Notes: generated by a model not told the origin, from the letters alone. A DNA stretch of 64,000 bases from Flavobacteriales bacterium (GCA_016703005.1 JADJCX010000002.1:186001-250000), one strand, 5' to 3'; shown: positions 35,165-43,695, numbered from the stretch's first letter. Translations and numbers: made by a program.

Positions 35165-37021
35165 AAGTTCAAGAGGTTGAGCGCACCTTCGCGGATCTCC
35201 TCGCTGGTGAACGGCATGCCTTGGATCTTGTTCAAGCCTTGTGCATCCACCAGGAATTCAGCGCGCACCATTTGGCGCAGCTGGCCGCTGTTCATCTCCG
35301 GCATGAGCACCTTCTTATACTTCTTCAGCAAAGGCCCAAGTCCTTTGTTGAAGGGGAACATGTGTCGGATGTACGTGCGCCACGCTCTGTCCTTCTTGCT
35401 GCAATTGAAGCGCGGCGGAGCGGATCGCGCCGTACGTGGATCCCCAGCCGAGGATCAGCAATTCACCTTGCTCGGGGCCGCTGTCCAAACGGATCGGCTT
35501 GTAGCGGTCAGCGATGCGCGCGACTTTCTCCGCACGCAGTCGCACCATCTTCTCGTGGTTCAGGGGCTCGTAGCTGATGTTGCCTGTTCTGTCCTGCTTC
35601 TCGATCCCGCCGATGCGGTGCTGCAATCCCGGCTGGCCGGGCAACGCCCATGGACGTACGCCGCGTTCATCGCGCAAATAGGGGAGGAACTTGTCTCCGT
35701 CGTTCGGTGCCTTGATGTACGGCGGAGTGATCTCCGGTAGATCCTTCGACGCTGGGAAGCGCCAAGGCTCAGAGCCGTTCGCGATGTAGCCGTCGGTGAG
35801 GAGGATCACGGGCGTCATATGCTCCAGCGCGATCTGCACCGCCTCGAATGCCATATCGAAACAATCGATCGGCGTGCTGGCAGCGATCACGGGGATCGGC
35901 GCTTCGCCGTTGCGACCGTGAACCGCTTGCCAAAGATCGGCTTGCTCCGTTCGTGTCGGTAGCCCAGTGCTCGGCCCACCGCGTTGCACGTTCACGATCA
36001 CCAGCGGGATCTCCAACATGAAGGCCAAGCCCATTGCTTCGGTCTTCAATGCGATGCCCGGTCCGCTGCTCGCGGTAATGCCGAGCGCACCGCCGTAGCT
36101 CGCACCGATGGCCGAGCTGATCGCGGCGATCTCATCTTCCGCTTGGAAAGTCACCACCCCGAAATTCTTGTGGCGGCTCAGCTCGTGCAGGATGTCGCTC
36201 GCGGGCGTGATCGGATAGCTCCCGTAAAAGAGATCAAGCTTCGCTTTTTGCGCACCGGCGATCAGGCCGAGCGCGGTGCCTTGGTTGCCGGTGATGCTGC
36301 GGTACGTGCCCTTCGGCATCGGTGCTGCTTTCACTTCGAACCGCGTGGTGAAGGTCTCGCTCGTCTCGCCGTAGTTGTAACCAGCTACAAGTGCCTTCAG
36401 GTTCGCATCGAGCACTTCCGGCTTCTTGCTGAACTTGCGTTGCAGGAAGCCTTCGGTGAGCGCGTTCTCGCGGCTGTACATCCAGTTGATGAAGCCGAGC
36501 ACGAACATGTTCTTGCACCGGTCCTTCTCCTTCATGCCGAGGGTGGTGCCCTCGAGTGCCGTGCGCGTCAGCTTCGTCACGTCCACGCTGTGCAGGTGGA
36601 AGTTCGCGAGCGAGCCATCGGTGAGCTGATCGGCCTAATCGATGTAGCCGGCAAGACGCAGGTTCTTCCTGTCGAAGCCGTCGGTGTTGGCGATGATGGT
36701 GCCGCCGACCTTCAGTTTGCCTAGGTTCGCCTTGAGCGCTGCGGCGTTCATCACCACCAGAACATCCGCTTGGTCACCGGGCGTGAAGATCTCCACGCTG
36801 CCGAAGTGCAACTGGTATCCGCTCACGCCAGCGAGTGTTCCCTGCGGCGCGCGGATCTCGGCGGGGAAATTCGGGAAGGTGCTGACGTCGTTGCCGAACA
36901 GCGCGTTGGTATCGGTGAACTGGCTGCCCGTAAGCTGTATGCCGTCGCCGCTATCGCCCGCGAACAGGATCACCACGTTCTCGCGGGTCTCCGTGGGCTT
37001 CTTCTTTATCGTAGTGGGCAT
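35161..37021 (-). pseudogene. korA: 2-oxoglutarate:ferredoxin oxidoreductase subunit alpha, disrupted (in-frame TAG and frameshift)
   Basis: The first segment (37021 down to 36638) is the gamma-type domain (FAGDSGDGIQLTGSQFT). It runs into an amber TAG at 36637-36635; the same frame continues immediately with ADQLTDGSL and the pyrimidine-binding domain (YPITPASDILHELS, TASSGPGIALKTEAMGLA), down to about 35375. There a net +1 (or -2) shift is needed to join TYIRHMFPFNKGLG and the C-terminal end at 35161. All the conserved blocks are present in order. A single-base substitution plus an indel would restore a normal subunit of about 620 residues. The intact partner korB argues that the enzyme is real. 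Confidence 0.85.
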
Positions 37022-37033
37022 TGAGAGGTGAGC

Positions 37034-37041
37034 CAAAGGTA
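37034..37041 (-). promoter_or_regulatory. TACCTTTG -7 element upstream of korA
   Basis: Exact TAnnTTTG match on the minus strand, 12 bases before the korA ATG at 37021. It lies in the 51-base gap after the Mrp gene, so korAB may have their own promoter. Confidence 0.5.
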
Positions 37042-37072
37042 GAGGCCGCTTACACGCTCAGTGTGATGTAGC

Positions 37073-38461
37073 TCAGGCCACAACCCCTATGCCCGTCTGC
37101 CGGACAGGCTGGTTCACCGCCTCCACGCTGCGGATCTCCGGGGCCACACGCTTGATCGCTTCTTCCACACCGGCTTTCATGGTCATGGAGCTCATCGCGC
37201 AATCGCAACAAGCGCCGTGGAGTTTCACGCGGGCTATGCCGTCCACTGTGATCTCTTCCAGCGAAATATCCCCACCGTCGGCGTTGAGAAAGGGGCGCAG
37301 ATCGTTCAGTGCAAGTTGTGCGCGCTTGGAAATGGAATCGCGTTGTTCGCGGGTGAGCCTCATTGTGCGGCCAGCTATGGGCTTCACGTTGGAACCGATG
37401 GGCGAAGCCGTGGTCGTTAGTGTCTTGGCCACTGAATCCACCAGCGTGCGGAAGGCTTCGGCTGCGGGAGTCTCGCCTTGCAGTACCGCCGGACGTCCGA
37501 TGTCAGCGGCTTCGCGGATGCTCTGCACCAGTGGCACCTCAGCGATGAAAGGAACCTTTAGTTCCTCGGCGAGTGATCGCGCACCGCCTTGTCCGAAGAT
37601 GTAGTACTTGTTGTTCGGCAGTTCGGCTGGCGTGAACCAAGCCATGTTCTCCACTATTCCCAGCACCGGCACGTTGACGCTGGCCAGCTGGAAGAAGCCC
37701 ACGCCCTTGCGCGCATCGGCAACGGCCACCGGTTGCGGTGTGCTCACGATGATGGCCCCCGTCAAGGGGATGGCTTGTACCAACGACAAGTGGATGTCCC
37801 CGGTGCCGGGCGGAAGATCAACGAGCATCACATCGAGCTCGCCCCAGTCGGCATCCTTGAAGAGTTGTTCCAATGCCTTGCTGGCCATGGGGCCGCGCCA
37901 TGCGATCGCTTGGCCGGGATCGGCGAAGAAACCGATGCTCAACAGCTTCACGCCATAGCTCTCGACCGGAACGATGAGGTTCTTCTCGCCTTCCTTCCGC
38001 ACGGCAGGCCGCTCGTGCAACACATCGAACATCAATGGCATGCTCGGGCCGTAGATGTCCGCATCCACCAAGCCGACGCTGAAGCCCCGCTGCGCCAAGC
38101 CCGCTGCAAGGTTCGCGGTGATCGTGCTTTTGCCCACACCGCCTTTGCCGGAAGCGATCGCGATGATGTGCTTCACCTTGGGTAACACCTTGCGCACGCC
38201 TGCGCGATCGCCACTGAGCGGGTTCACGCTCACCACCACTCCAACATCCTTGCCGAGCGCCTGCTTCAGTTGGAAGGTCACCGCTTCTTCCATGCGCTTG
38301 CGGCTGTGCATCGCGGGATTGCTCACCTCCACGGTCACATGCACGGTGTTGTCGTCCACCACCACCTCGCGCACGAGGTCGAGTTCAACGATGTCCTTCT
38401 TCAGGTCCGGCTCGATGATGCGAGAGAGCGCGGCGCTTATGGCTTCTTGGGTGATGGGCAT
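37073..38461 (-). CDS. Mrp/NBP35 Fe-S carrier ATPase fused to a NifU C-terminal domain
   Basis: 462 residues in three parts: an N-terminal MIP18-type domain (about 1-90), the P-loop ATPase domain (GKGGVGKS at 105-112, DADIYGPSMP, DLPPGTGDIHLS, FTPAELPNNKYYIFGQGG), and a C-terminal NifU domain (about 375-450) carrying CCDC (Cys418, Cys421). Mrp and NifU-type carriers are usually separate neighbours in Bacteroidota; here one frame joins them. The ATPase core lacks its own CxxC, so the NifU cysteines may supply the cluster site. The fusion junction contains an in-frame ATG (MRLTREQR, about residue 369), where a separate NifU protein could once have begun. Confidence 0.85.
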   Translation of the reverse strand: MPITQEAISAALSRIIEPDLKKDIVELDLVREVVVDDNTVHVTVEVSNPAMHSRKRMEEAVTFQLKQALGKDVGVVVSVNPLSGDRAGVRKVLPKVKHIIAIASGKGGVGKSTITANLAAGLAQRGFSVGLVDADIYGPSMPLMFDVLHERPAVRKEGEKNLIVPVESYGVKLLSIGFFADPGQAIAWRGPMASKALEQLFKDADWGELDVMLVDLPPGTGDIHLSLVQAIPLTGAIIVSTPQPVAVADARKGVGFFQLASVNVPVLGIVENMAWFTPAELPNNKYYIFGQGGARSLAEELKVPFIAEVPLVQSIREAADIGRPAVLQGETPAAEAFRTLVDSVAKTLTTTASPIGSNVKPIAGRTMRLTREQRDSISKRAQLALNDLRPFLNADGGDISLEEITVDGIARVKLHGACCDCAMSSMTMKAGVEEAIKRVAPEIRSVEAVNQPVRQTGIGVVA

Positions 38462-38476
38462 GATGAAAAGGGAGCG

Positions 38477-38484
38477 CGAAGCTA
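38477..38484 (-). promoter_or_regulatory. TAGCTTCG promoter-like element upstream of the Mrp-NifU gene
   Basis: Minus-strand TAGCTTCG, 15 bases before the ATG at 38461, matches the window's -7 pattern with one mismatch. Confidence 0.4.
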
Positions 38485-38583
38485 CAGGTGTGCAGGTGCT
38501 TCAGGCCCCGACATGACCATTGGGTTGAACTTTTTCCGGCAGCGGACGACGAGGCTTCCGAATGGGGATCTTTCAACTGTGGG

Positions 38584-39027
38584 CTAAGCACCCTTGCGGT
38601 CAGACGGAACCGAGGTATCCACCGCGTCCTCCGTCAAAAGCCATGTCTCTGCTCGTGCGGGGTTGTCGAAGAACGCCACGGTGGCGGTACCCATTGGAAT
38701 GGTGTTCACCATGTTGTCCACTGCGATCAGATTCAGCCCATCGTTGCTGCTGACGATGGCAATCCGCTTCAACCCGGCTTCGACCAGTTTTGGGATGATC
38801 TCGCGCTCGCTCCATGCACGGTCCTCGTATAGGATCGGTCCCATCCTGCGTGCGTCGCTCAGGAAGTACTTCAGCCCGAATTCCTGCACGGCGCTGAGAA
38901 CCTTGTTCGACGGTCCTCGATATGCAGCACCAGCGGCATTCCCTTTCCAAGTGAGGCGCACCAACTGCATTGATGGCACCACCTCAACCGACGCGAATTC
39001 ATCATCGAACATCATCAGCGAACCCAT
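38584..39027 (-). CDS. SpoIIAA/STAS-like hypothetical protein
   Basis: 147 residues. The pattern of a short strand (MQLVRLTWKG), then YFLSDARRMGPI and GLKRIAIVSSNDGLNLIAVDNMVN, resembles the SpoIIAA/STAS-like fold found in many Bacteroidota hypothetical proteins. No signal peptide, so cytoplasmic. It lacks an obvious phosphorylatable serine, so anti-sigma-antagonist activity is not claimed. The tail is short and charged. It is about 120 bases upstream of the Mrp gene, on the same strand. Confidence 0.6.
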   Translation of the reverse strand: MGSLMMFDDEFASVEVVPSMQLVRLTWKGNAAGAAYRGPSNKVLSAVQEFGLKYFLSDARRMGPILYEDRAWSEREIIPKLVEAGLKRIAIVSSNDGLNLIAVDNMVNTIPMGTATVAFFDNPARAETWLLTEDAVDTSVPSDRKGA

Positions 39028-39109
39028 GCGTTTTTTCTTTAGAATGCAGAAAGGTATTCCAAGCGGGTGGGTAGAACAAGCTGTGTTCTTGGGTTCTATA
39101 GTGGGGCCA

Positions 39110-39475
39110 TCATAATCCCAGCTCCACCATCGGATCCCAGAATTTCTTCTGGAAGTCGACCACCTGGTCCTTTTGGATTTTCACGCCTTCTTTCTTCAAC
39201 AGATCCGCCATGCGCGTGGGCGTGGCGAAGTGGTGTTTGCCAGTGAGCAGTCCAGCGCTGTTCACTACACGGTGGGCCGGCACTGCGGGTTTTGTGACGT
39301 GCGCATTGTTCATGCAGTAACCGACGATCCGCGCTGACCGCGCTGCACCGAGGTATTTGGCGATAGCACCATAGCTCGTCACGCGGCCTTTTGGCACTTG
39401 GCGCACCACGTCCATCACATCCTGGAAGAAGTCGCGCTCTTGAACGGCGCCGTAGCGGATCTGCTTTTTGGCCAT
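39110..39475 (-). CDS. Alkyltransferase-like (Atl) DNA-binding protein, catalytic Cys replaced
   Basis: 121 residues from ATG 39475, homologous to the C-terminal domain of O6-alkylguanine-DNA alkyltransferases: QVPKGRVTSYGAIAKYLG (helix-turn-helix with Arg finger region), MNNAH and PAHRVVNSAGLL. The catalytic PCHR motif is PAHR (Ala67), so it cannot accept the alkyl group. This matches Atl proteins, which bind O6-alkylguanine and recruit nucleotide excision repair. The frame extends upstream to 39514, but MAKKQIRY is a standard Atl N-terminus. Confidence 0.85.
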   Translation of the reverse strand: MAKKQIRYGAVQERDFFQDVMDVVRQVPKGRVTSYGAIAKYLGAARSARIVGYCMNNAHVTKPAVPAHRVVNSAGLLTGKHHFATPTRMADLLKKEGVKIQKDQVVDFQKKFWDPMVELGL

Positions 39476-39539
39476 GGGGGGAAGGGGCTGTGAAGATGTG
39501 AGGAAGCCGGGCACGGTAGCCTTCTCGCCATCCCCCTAC

Positions 39540-39554
39540 CCCCTTCAAAAGGGG
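39540..39554. repeat. CCCCTT-CAA-AAGGGG hairpin
   Basis: Perfect 6-bp stem with a 3-base loop upstream of atl. Together with the next hairpin it resembles GC-rich interspersed repeat elements common in Bacteroidota spacers. Confidence 0.45.
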
Positions 39555-39585
39555 ACAAGACCCAAGACCGATCCTCCCTTTTTGA

Positions 39586-39604
39586 CCCTCTCCTTGGGAG
39601 AGGG
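39586..39604. repeat. CCCTCTCC-TTG-GGAGAGGG hairpin
   Basis: Perfect 8-bp stem with a 3-base loop, the form of a widespread interspersed palindromic element. It precedes no gene end on the plus strand, so a terminator role is unlikely. Confidence 0.5.
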
Positions 39605-39630
39605 CAGCGTGAGGTCCCATTGTTAGGATC

Positions 39631-39647
39631 TCCCACGATCTCCCACA
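39631..39647 (-). promoter_or_regulatory. Two minus-strand GTGGGA boxes, 10-bp spacing (possible MraZ sites)
   Basis: On the minus strand GTGGGA is followed 10 bases later by another GTGGGA. GGGAGATCGTGGGA here is an exact inverted copy of 39743-39756 in the mraZ operator. It may extend MraZ control or be a chance duplicate. Confidence 0.45.
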
Positions 39648-39740
39648 GTCGTTTCATGAGCAGATCCGCGCCTCATTTGGGCATATCACAACTTCCTTGC
39701 ATCTTCGCCGTTGAAGATTTATCAACAAAAGCACAGAACA

Positions 39741-39766
39741 GGGGGAGATCGTGGGAATAAGTGGGT
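39741..39766 (+). promoter_or_regulatory. MraZ operator: three boxes at 10-bp spacing
   Basis: GGGGGA, GTGGGA and GTGGGT begin at 39741, 39751 and 39761, matching the known MraZ-box arrangement (TGGGA-type direct repeats spaced 10 bp). They lie just upstream of the TACATTCG promoter-like element and of mraZ itself, so autoregulation of the dcw cluster is inferred. Confidence 0.8.
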
Positions 39767-39775
39767 AACCACTTC

Positions 39776-39783
39776 TACATTCG
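39776..39783 (+). promoter_or_regulatory. Promoter-like element for mraZ and the dcw cluster
   Basis: TACATTCG starts 9 bases after the last MraZ box and ends 25 bases before the mraZ ATG. Confidence 0.5.
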
Positions 39784-39808
39784 CCGCAATTCCTGACGTG
39801 CATGCGCC

Positions 39809-40273
39809 ATGCTGAACCTGTTGGGCGAGTACCCAAGTACCCTGGATGCCAAGAGCCGCGTGCTCTTGCCTGCCGCGCTGAAGAAGCAGCTCGGTGGGGA
39901 GGCGGCCAAGGGCTTTGTGGTGAACCGCGACGTGTTCAGCCAGTGCCTTGTGCTGTACCCGATGGCCGAGTGGGAGAGGACCAGCGCCGATGTGCGCCGC
40001 CTCAACCGCTTCGACCCGGACAACGTGGAGTTCATCCGGCGTTTCCTCAATGGGGCCACGCCGGTGGAGCTCGACGCCAACGGGCGGCTGCTCATTCCCA
40101 AATCACTGATGGATCATGCCCGCATGGGCAAGGACATCGTGTTCACGGGCATGGGCGACCGTATCGAGGTATGGAGCGAGGAGCTGCACAAGCGTGCGCT
40201 CGGCGGGAAAGTGGACTACAAGTCATTGGCGGCGAAAGTCATGGGTGGTAACCCGAAAGCCAATGGCGCATGA
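39809..40273 (+). CDS. mraZ: Transcriptional regulator MraZ
   Basis: 154 residues with two MraZ/SpoVT-AbrB-like halves: EYPSTLDAKSRVLLPAALKKQL near the start and ELDANGRLLIPKSLMDHARM in the second half. MraZ forms a ring-shaped oligomer that binds repeats upstream of its own gene and regulates the division/wall cluster. The operator is visible at 39741-39766. The end overlaps the rsmH start by 11 bases. Confidence 0.95.
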   Translation: MLNLLGEYPSTLDAKSRVLLPAALKKQLGGEAAKGFVVNRDVFSQCLVLYPMAEWERTSADVRRLNRFDPDNVEFIRRFLNGATPVELDANGRLLIPKSLMDHARMGKDIVFTGMGDRIEVWSEELHKRALGGKVDYKSLAAKVMGGNPKANGA

Positions 40274-41168
40274 GTACCACGACCCCGTTCTTTTACAAGC
40301 CTGTATCGAAGGACTGAACATCAGCCCCGCTGGCGTCTATGTGGACGTCACGTTCGGTGGTGGTGGCCATAGCAAGGCGATCCTGCAACGCTTGGGTCCG
40401 AAGGGCCGGTTGATCGCGTTCGATCGCGATGCCGATGCCTGGAAGAACGCGTTGGACGACCCACGCTTCACATTGGTGCGATCGGATTTCAGGTGGATCA
40501 AGAACCACTTGCGCTTCCATGAAGCACTGCCCATCGACGGTCTCCTGGCCGACCTGGGCGTGAGCAGCCACCAGTTCGATGAAGCCGATCGCGGTTTCAG
40601 TTTCCGCAACGATGGTCCGCTGGATATGCGGATGGACCGCCGCGCGAAACGCACCGCAGCACAGTTGCTGGCCAGCGTTGATGAAGCCGAACTCGCGCGG
40701 ATCCTACGCACCTACGGCGAAGTGGACGATGCCAAGCGCGTAGCGAACAAGATCATCGCTGAACAACGCGCCGGCGCGCTGCGCACCACGCACGAACTGG
40801 CCCAAGTGCTGCAACCCTTCACCCGCGGCCATGGCAAGGACAAGTTGTTGCCGCAAGTGTTCCAAGCGTTGCGCATCGCGGTGAACGATGAGTTGGGATC
40901 GCTGGAGAAACTGCTCGCGCATGCCGCTGCGATCATCAAGCCGGGAGGCGTACTGGCCATCATCAGCTACCACTCGCTGGAGGATCGCATGGTGAAGAAT
41001 TGGATGCGGAGCGGAAGCGTGGATGGCACACAGGACAAGGATGTGTTCGGCAACATGAAGCGACCCTTCAGCCCTTCGACAGGTAAAGCAATTGCACCCA
41101 CTGAAGAAGAGATCAACAGGAACCCCCGGGCCCGTAGCGCCCGCTTGAGAACAGCAACGAGAACGTGA
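40263..41168 (+). CDS. rsmH: 16S rRNA (cytosine-1402-N4)-methyltransferase
   Basis: Methylates C1402 of 16S rRNA. 301 residues from the ATG inside the mraZ end: MAHEYHDPVLLQ, SAM-binding VDVTFGGGGHSKAIL, DGLLADLGVSSHQFDEADRGFSF and ISYHSLEDRMVKNW are all family signatures. The in-frame upstream extension is rejected because MAHEYHDPVL is the conserved N-terminus. The stop overlaps the ftsL GTG. Confidence 0.96.
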   Translation: MAHEYHDPVLLQACIEGLNISPAGVYVDVTFGGGGHSKAILQRLGPKGRLIAFDRDADAWKNALDDPRFTLVRSDFRWIKNHLRFHEALPIDGLLADLGVSSHQFDEADRGFSFRNDGPLDMRMDRRAKRTAAQLLASVDEAELARILRTYGEVDDAKRVANKIIAEQRAGALRTTHELAQVLQPFTRGHGKDKLLPQVFQALRIAVNDELGSLEKLLAHAAAIIKPGGVLAIISYHSLEDRMVKNWMRSGSVDGTQDKDVFGNMKRPFSPSTGKAIAPTEEEINRNPRARSARLRTATRT

Positions 41169-41572
41169 ACACACTGCGCGAGAAGAAAGGCGAAGAGCCG
41201 GTAGAGAAGAAGGCGCCTAAGGCGAAAGCCAAGGTGCCCACCTTCTTCATCGGCATCCTCAACGGCTCCTTCCTCACCAAGGAGCATGTGCTCGGCAACA
41301 TGTCCTTCATCCTCTGGTGCGCGGGATTGATGCTCACCTACATCGCCTACGGTTACTACACCGAACGCACGGTGCGCGATCTCCAGACCATCGACGCGGA
41401 GGTGAAGGAGTTGAAGAGCGAGTACCACAGCGAGCGTTGGGCGCTCGAACTGGAGGAACAACAAAGCAACCTGGCCACGGAAGTCCAGCCGCTGGGCCTG
41501 GTGGAAAGCACAGTGCGCCCACAACAATTGGAAGTGGACGAAGACCTGTTGGAGACGCCGCCAAAGAACTGA
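41165..41572 (+). CDS. ftsL: FtsL-like cell division membrane protein
   Basis: 135 residues from GTG 41165: a charged cytoplasmic N-terminus, one membrane helix (about 45-65, SFILWCAGLMLTYIAYGYY) and a short leucine-spaced coiled coil (RTVRDLQTIDAEVKELKSEY). Sequence identity in FtsL is low, so assignment rests on size, topology and position between rsmH and ftsI, as in all dcw clusters. Bacteroidota members are longer at both ends, as here. Overlaps ftsI by one base. Confidence 0.8.
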   Translation: MNTLREKKGEEPVEKKAPKAKAKVPTFFIGILNGSFLTKEHVLGNMSFILWCAGLMLTYIAYGYYTERTVRDLQTIDAEVKELKSEYHSERWALELEEQQSNLATEVQPLGLVESTVRPQQLEVDEDLLETPPKN

Positions 41573-43695
41573 TGAGCACCGACAACAAAGCCTTGAAGTT
41601 GCGCATGTGGGCCGTGTATGCGGTGCTCGTGCTCTTCGCGCTGGGCATTGTGTGGCGCTTGTTCACCATACAAGTGGTTGAAGGCGAGCAATGGCGCGCG
41701 CGCGCCGAAGTGGTGACCACCAAGTACCGCACGGTGACCCCCGATCGTGGCAACATCTACAGTGCGAACGGAACACTACTGGCCACCACGCTGCCCATGT
41801 ACGATCTGCATATGGACATGAAGGCCGAAGGCCTGACGGACGAACTTTTCAGCAGCAAGTTGGATTCAGTGAGCACGGCACTGGCGAACTTCTTCCAGGA
41901 CCAGAGCGCACAGGACTATCGACGCGAGCTGATCGACGCGCGCCAACGTGGCAAGCGTTACCACGAACTGAAGCGGAACGTCACCTTCCGGCAGCAGAAG
42001 GAGGTCAGGACCTTCCCGCTTTTCCGCATGGGGAGGAACAAGAGCGGGTTCATCGCGACGAAGCGTATGGAACGCAAGTACCGCGTGAACGGCGCTGCTA
42101 AACGCTCGATCGGCGGTCGCCTCAACGACTCGACGTGGTTCGGATTGGAAGGTGGTTTCGACAATTGGCTGCGTGGCGTGGAGGGCAAGCGGCTCGAACG
42201 CCGCCTCACCGGCGATGTATGGATGCCGGTGGATGATGGCGATGGCACTGACCCTTTGCCAGGTAGCGATGTGTACACCACGCTGGACATGAATCTGCAG
42301 GACGTGGCCGATGCCGCGTTGCGCAAACAGATCATCGCCACCAGGGCGCACCATGGTTGTGTGGTGGTGATGGAAACCGCGACAGGTCGCATCCGAGCGA
42401 TCAGCAATCTCACCCTTTCTGCGGACAGCACCTGCGCTGAGACCGAGCGCAACTGGGCCGTGTGGGAGGCCGTTGATCCCGGCAGCACCATAAAACTGGC
42501 GAGCCTCATCGTGGCCATGGAAGATGGTCTGTTGGACCTGGACGACACTGTTCATACCCATCACGGCGTGCGCTCGTGGTACGGTAGGAAGATGTACGAC
42601 AGTCACCCGAACTACGATGTGCTCACGATCCGCCGCGCGTTCGAGTTGAGCAGCAACGTCGGTATCGCGGGTGCTATCTGGCGTCGCTACAAGAACGACC
42701 CGCAGAAGTTCGTCGATGGCCTGAAGCGTTTACGCCTCGATCAACCCGTCGGGGTCGCCATGCCCGGTGAAGGCATGCCGAAGATCCTGGACCCGAAGTC
42801 GAAGGAATGGAACGGATTGACACTGCCTTGGATGGCCCACGGCTATTCACTCAACATCACGCCGCTGCAGATGCTCACGTTCTACAACGCGGTGGCGAAC
42901 AAAGGCCGCATGATGCAACCGCTGTTTGTTGAACGGGTGGAGCGCAACGGGAAAGTGCAGAAGGAGTACGACCCCGTTGTGCTGAACGAAAGGATCTGTA
43001 GCGATGCCACGCTCGCGCAAGCACACAGCTTGTTGGAGGGTGTCGTTGATACGGGTACTGCCACCAATTTGAAGTCGAGCTACCTGCGTATCGCCGGCAA
43101 GACCGGCACTGCGCAGATCAACGATGCGGAAGTCGGATACAAGGGTGGGAAGGTGAAGACCCACCGTGCATCGTTCATCGGATACTTCCCTGCGGAAGCG
43201 CCGATCTACACCTGCCTTGTGATGGTGAGCGCACCCCGGAGCGGCATCTACACGGGCAACTGGGTGGCAGGTCCCATTTTCCGCAGCATCGCTGACAAGG
43301 TGTACGCCAACCGCTTGGAGTTGGAGCATGTTGCACCAGCGCAACAAATGGCAGAGGTCCAACCGCGAGCGCCCATCACCATTGGCGGGCACAGCGGCGA
43401 CCTGCACACAGCCTTGGAAGGTCTCGGCATTGCGCACACCATGCCCGGCGAAAGCGAATGGGTACGGACGGACGCTGGTGACAGCACGATAACCGTGAAA
43501 GAGCAGACCGTGCCGCAGCGTACCCTGGGGTTGGTGCCCAACGTGTTGGGCATGGGTTTGCGCGATGCGCTGTTCATACTTGAGAACCATGGTTTGCGCG
43601 TGCATGTGGTGGGCACGGGCATGGTGAGCCAGCAATCATTGAAGGCCAACACGCGCTTCACGCGTGGCAACGCCATCACTATCAAACTGACGTGA
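41572..43695 (+). CDS. ftsI: Division-specific penicillin-binding protein (FtsI/PBP3) with PASTA domain
   Basis: 707 residues: N-terminal membrane helix (MWAVYAVLVLFALGIVW), pedestal domain, transpeptidase domain with Ser305-x-x-Lys308 (STIK), Ser360-Ser-Asn362 and Lys510-Thr-Gly, plus a C-terminal PASTA domain (VPNVLGMGLRDALFILENHGLRVHV). It crosslinks septal peptidoglycan with FtsW. The ATG at 41572 overlaps the ftsL stop; the frame upstream of it is a shadow. The PASTA domain is usual for Bacteroidota. It is followed by murE with one-base overlap. Confidence 0.95.
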   Translation: MSTDNKALKLRMWAVYAVLVLFALGIVWRLFTIQVVEGEQWRARAEVVTTKYRTVTPDRGNIYSANGTLLATTLPMYDLHMDMKAEGLTDELFSSKLDSVSTALANFFQDQSAQDYRRELIDARQRGKRYHELKRNVTFRQQKEVRTFPLFRMGRNKSGFIATKRMERKYRVNGAAKRSIGGRLNDSTWFGLEGGFDNWLRGVEGKRLERRLTGDVWMPVDDGDGTDPLPGSDVYTTLDMNLQDVADAALRKQIIATRAHHGCVVVMETATGRIRAISNLTLSADSTCAETERNWAVWEAVDPGSTIKLASLIVAMEDGLLDLDDTVHTHHGVRSWYGRKMYDSHPNYDVLTIRRAFELSSNVGIAGAIWRRYKNDPQKFVDGLKRLRLDQPVGVAMPGEGMPKILDPKSKEWNGLTLPWMAHGYSLNITPLQMLTFYNAVANKGRMMQPLFVERVERNGKVQKEYDPVVLNERICSDATLAQAHSLLEGVVDTGTATNLKSSYLRIAGKTGTAQINDAEVGYKGGKVKTHRASFIGYFPAEAPIYTCLVMVSAPRSGIYTGNWVAGPIFRSIADKVYANRLELEHVAPAQQMAEVQPRAPITIGGHSGDLHTALEGLGIAHTMPGESEWVRTDAGDSTITVKEQTVPQRTLGLVPNVLGMGLRDALFILENHGLRVHVVGTGMVSQQSLKANTRFTRGNAITIKLT

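Larger units (their letters stand above)
39476..39808. other. Regulatory spacer between atl and mraZ
   Basis: 333 bases without a gene. Contents: two self-complementary stretches (39540-39554, 39586-39604), a minus-strand pair of GTGGGA boxes (39631-39647), a plus-strand triplet of GTGGG(A/T)-type boxes (39741-39766) and a promoter-like TACATTCG (39776). No coding frame is convincing. Confidence 0.6.

Noticed and set aside
36635..36637. TAG in korA as pyrrolysine or programmed readthrough
   Set aside because: No pyrrolysine genes are visible, Bacteroidota do not normally use it, and other errors nearby make a base error more likely.
39415..39657. 80-codon minus-strand frame over the MraZ boxes
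   Set aside because: Its sequence follows the hairpin repeats and boxes, with no conserved domain; the spacer is regulatory.
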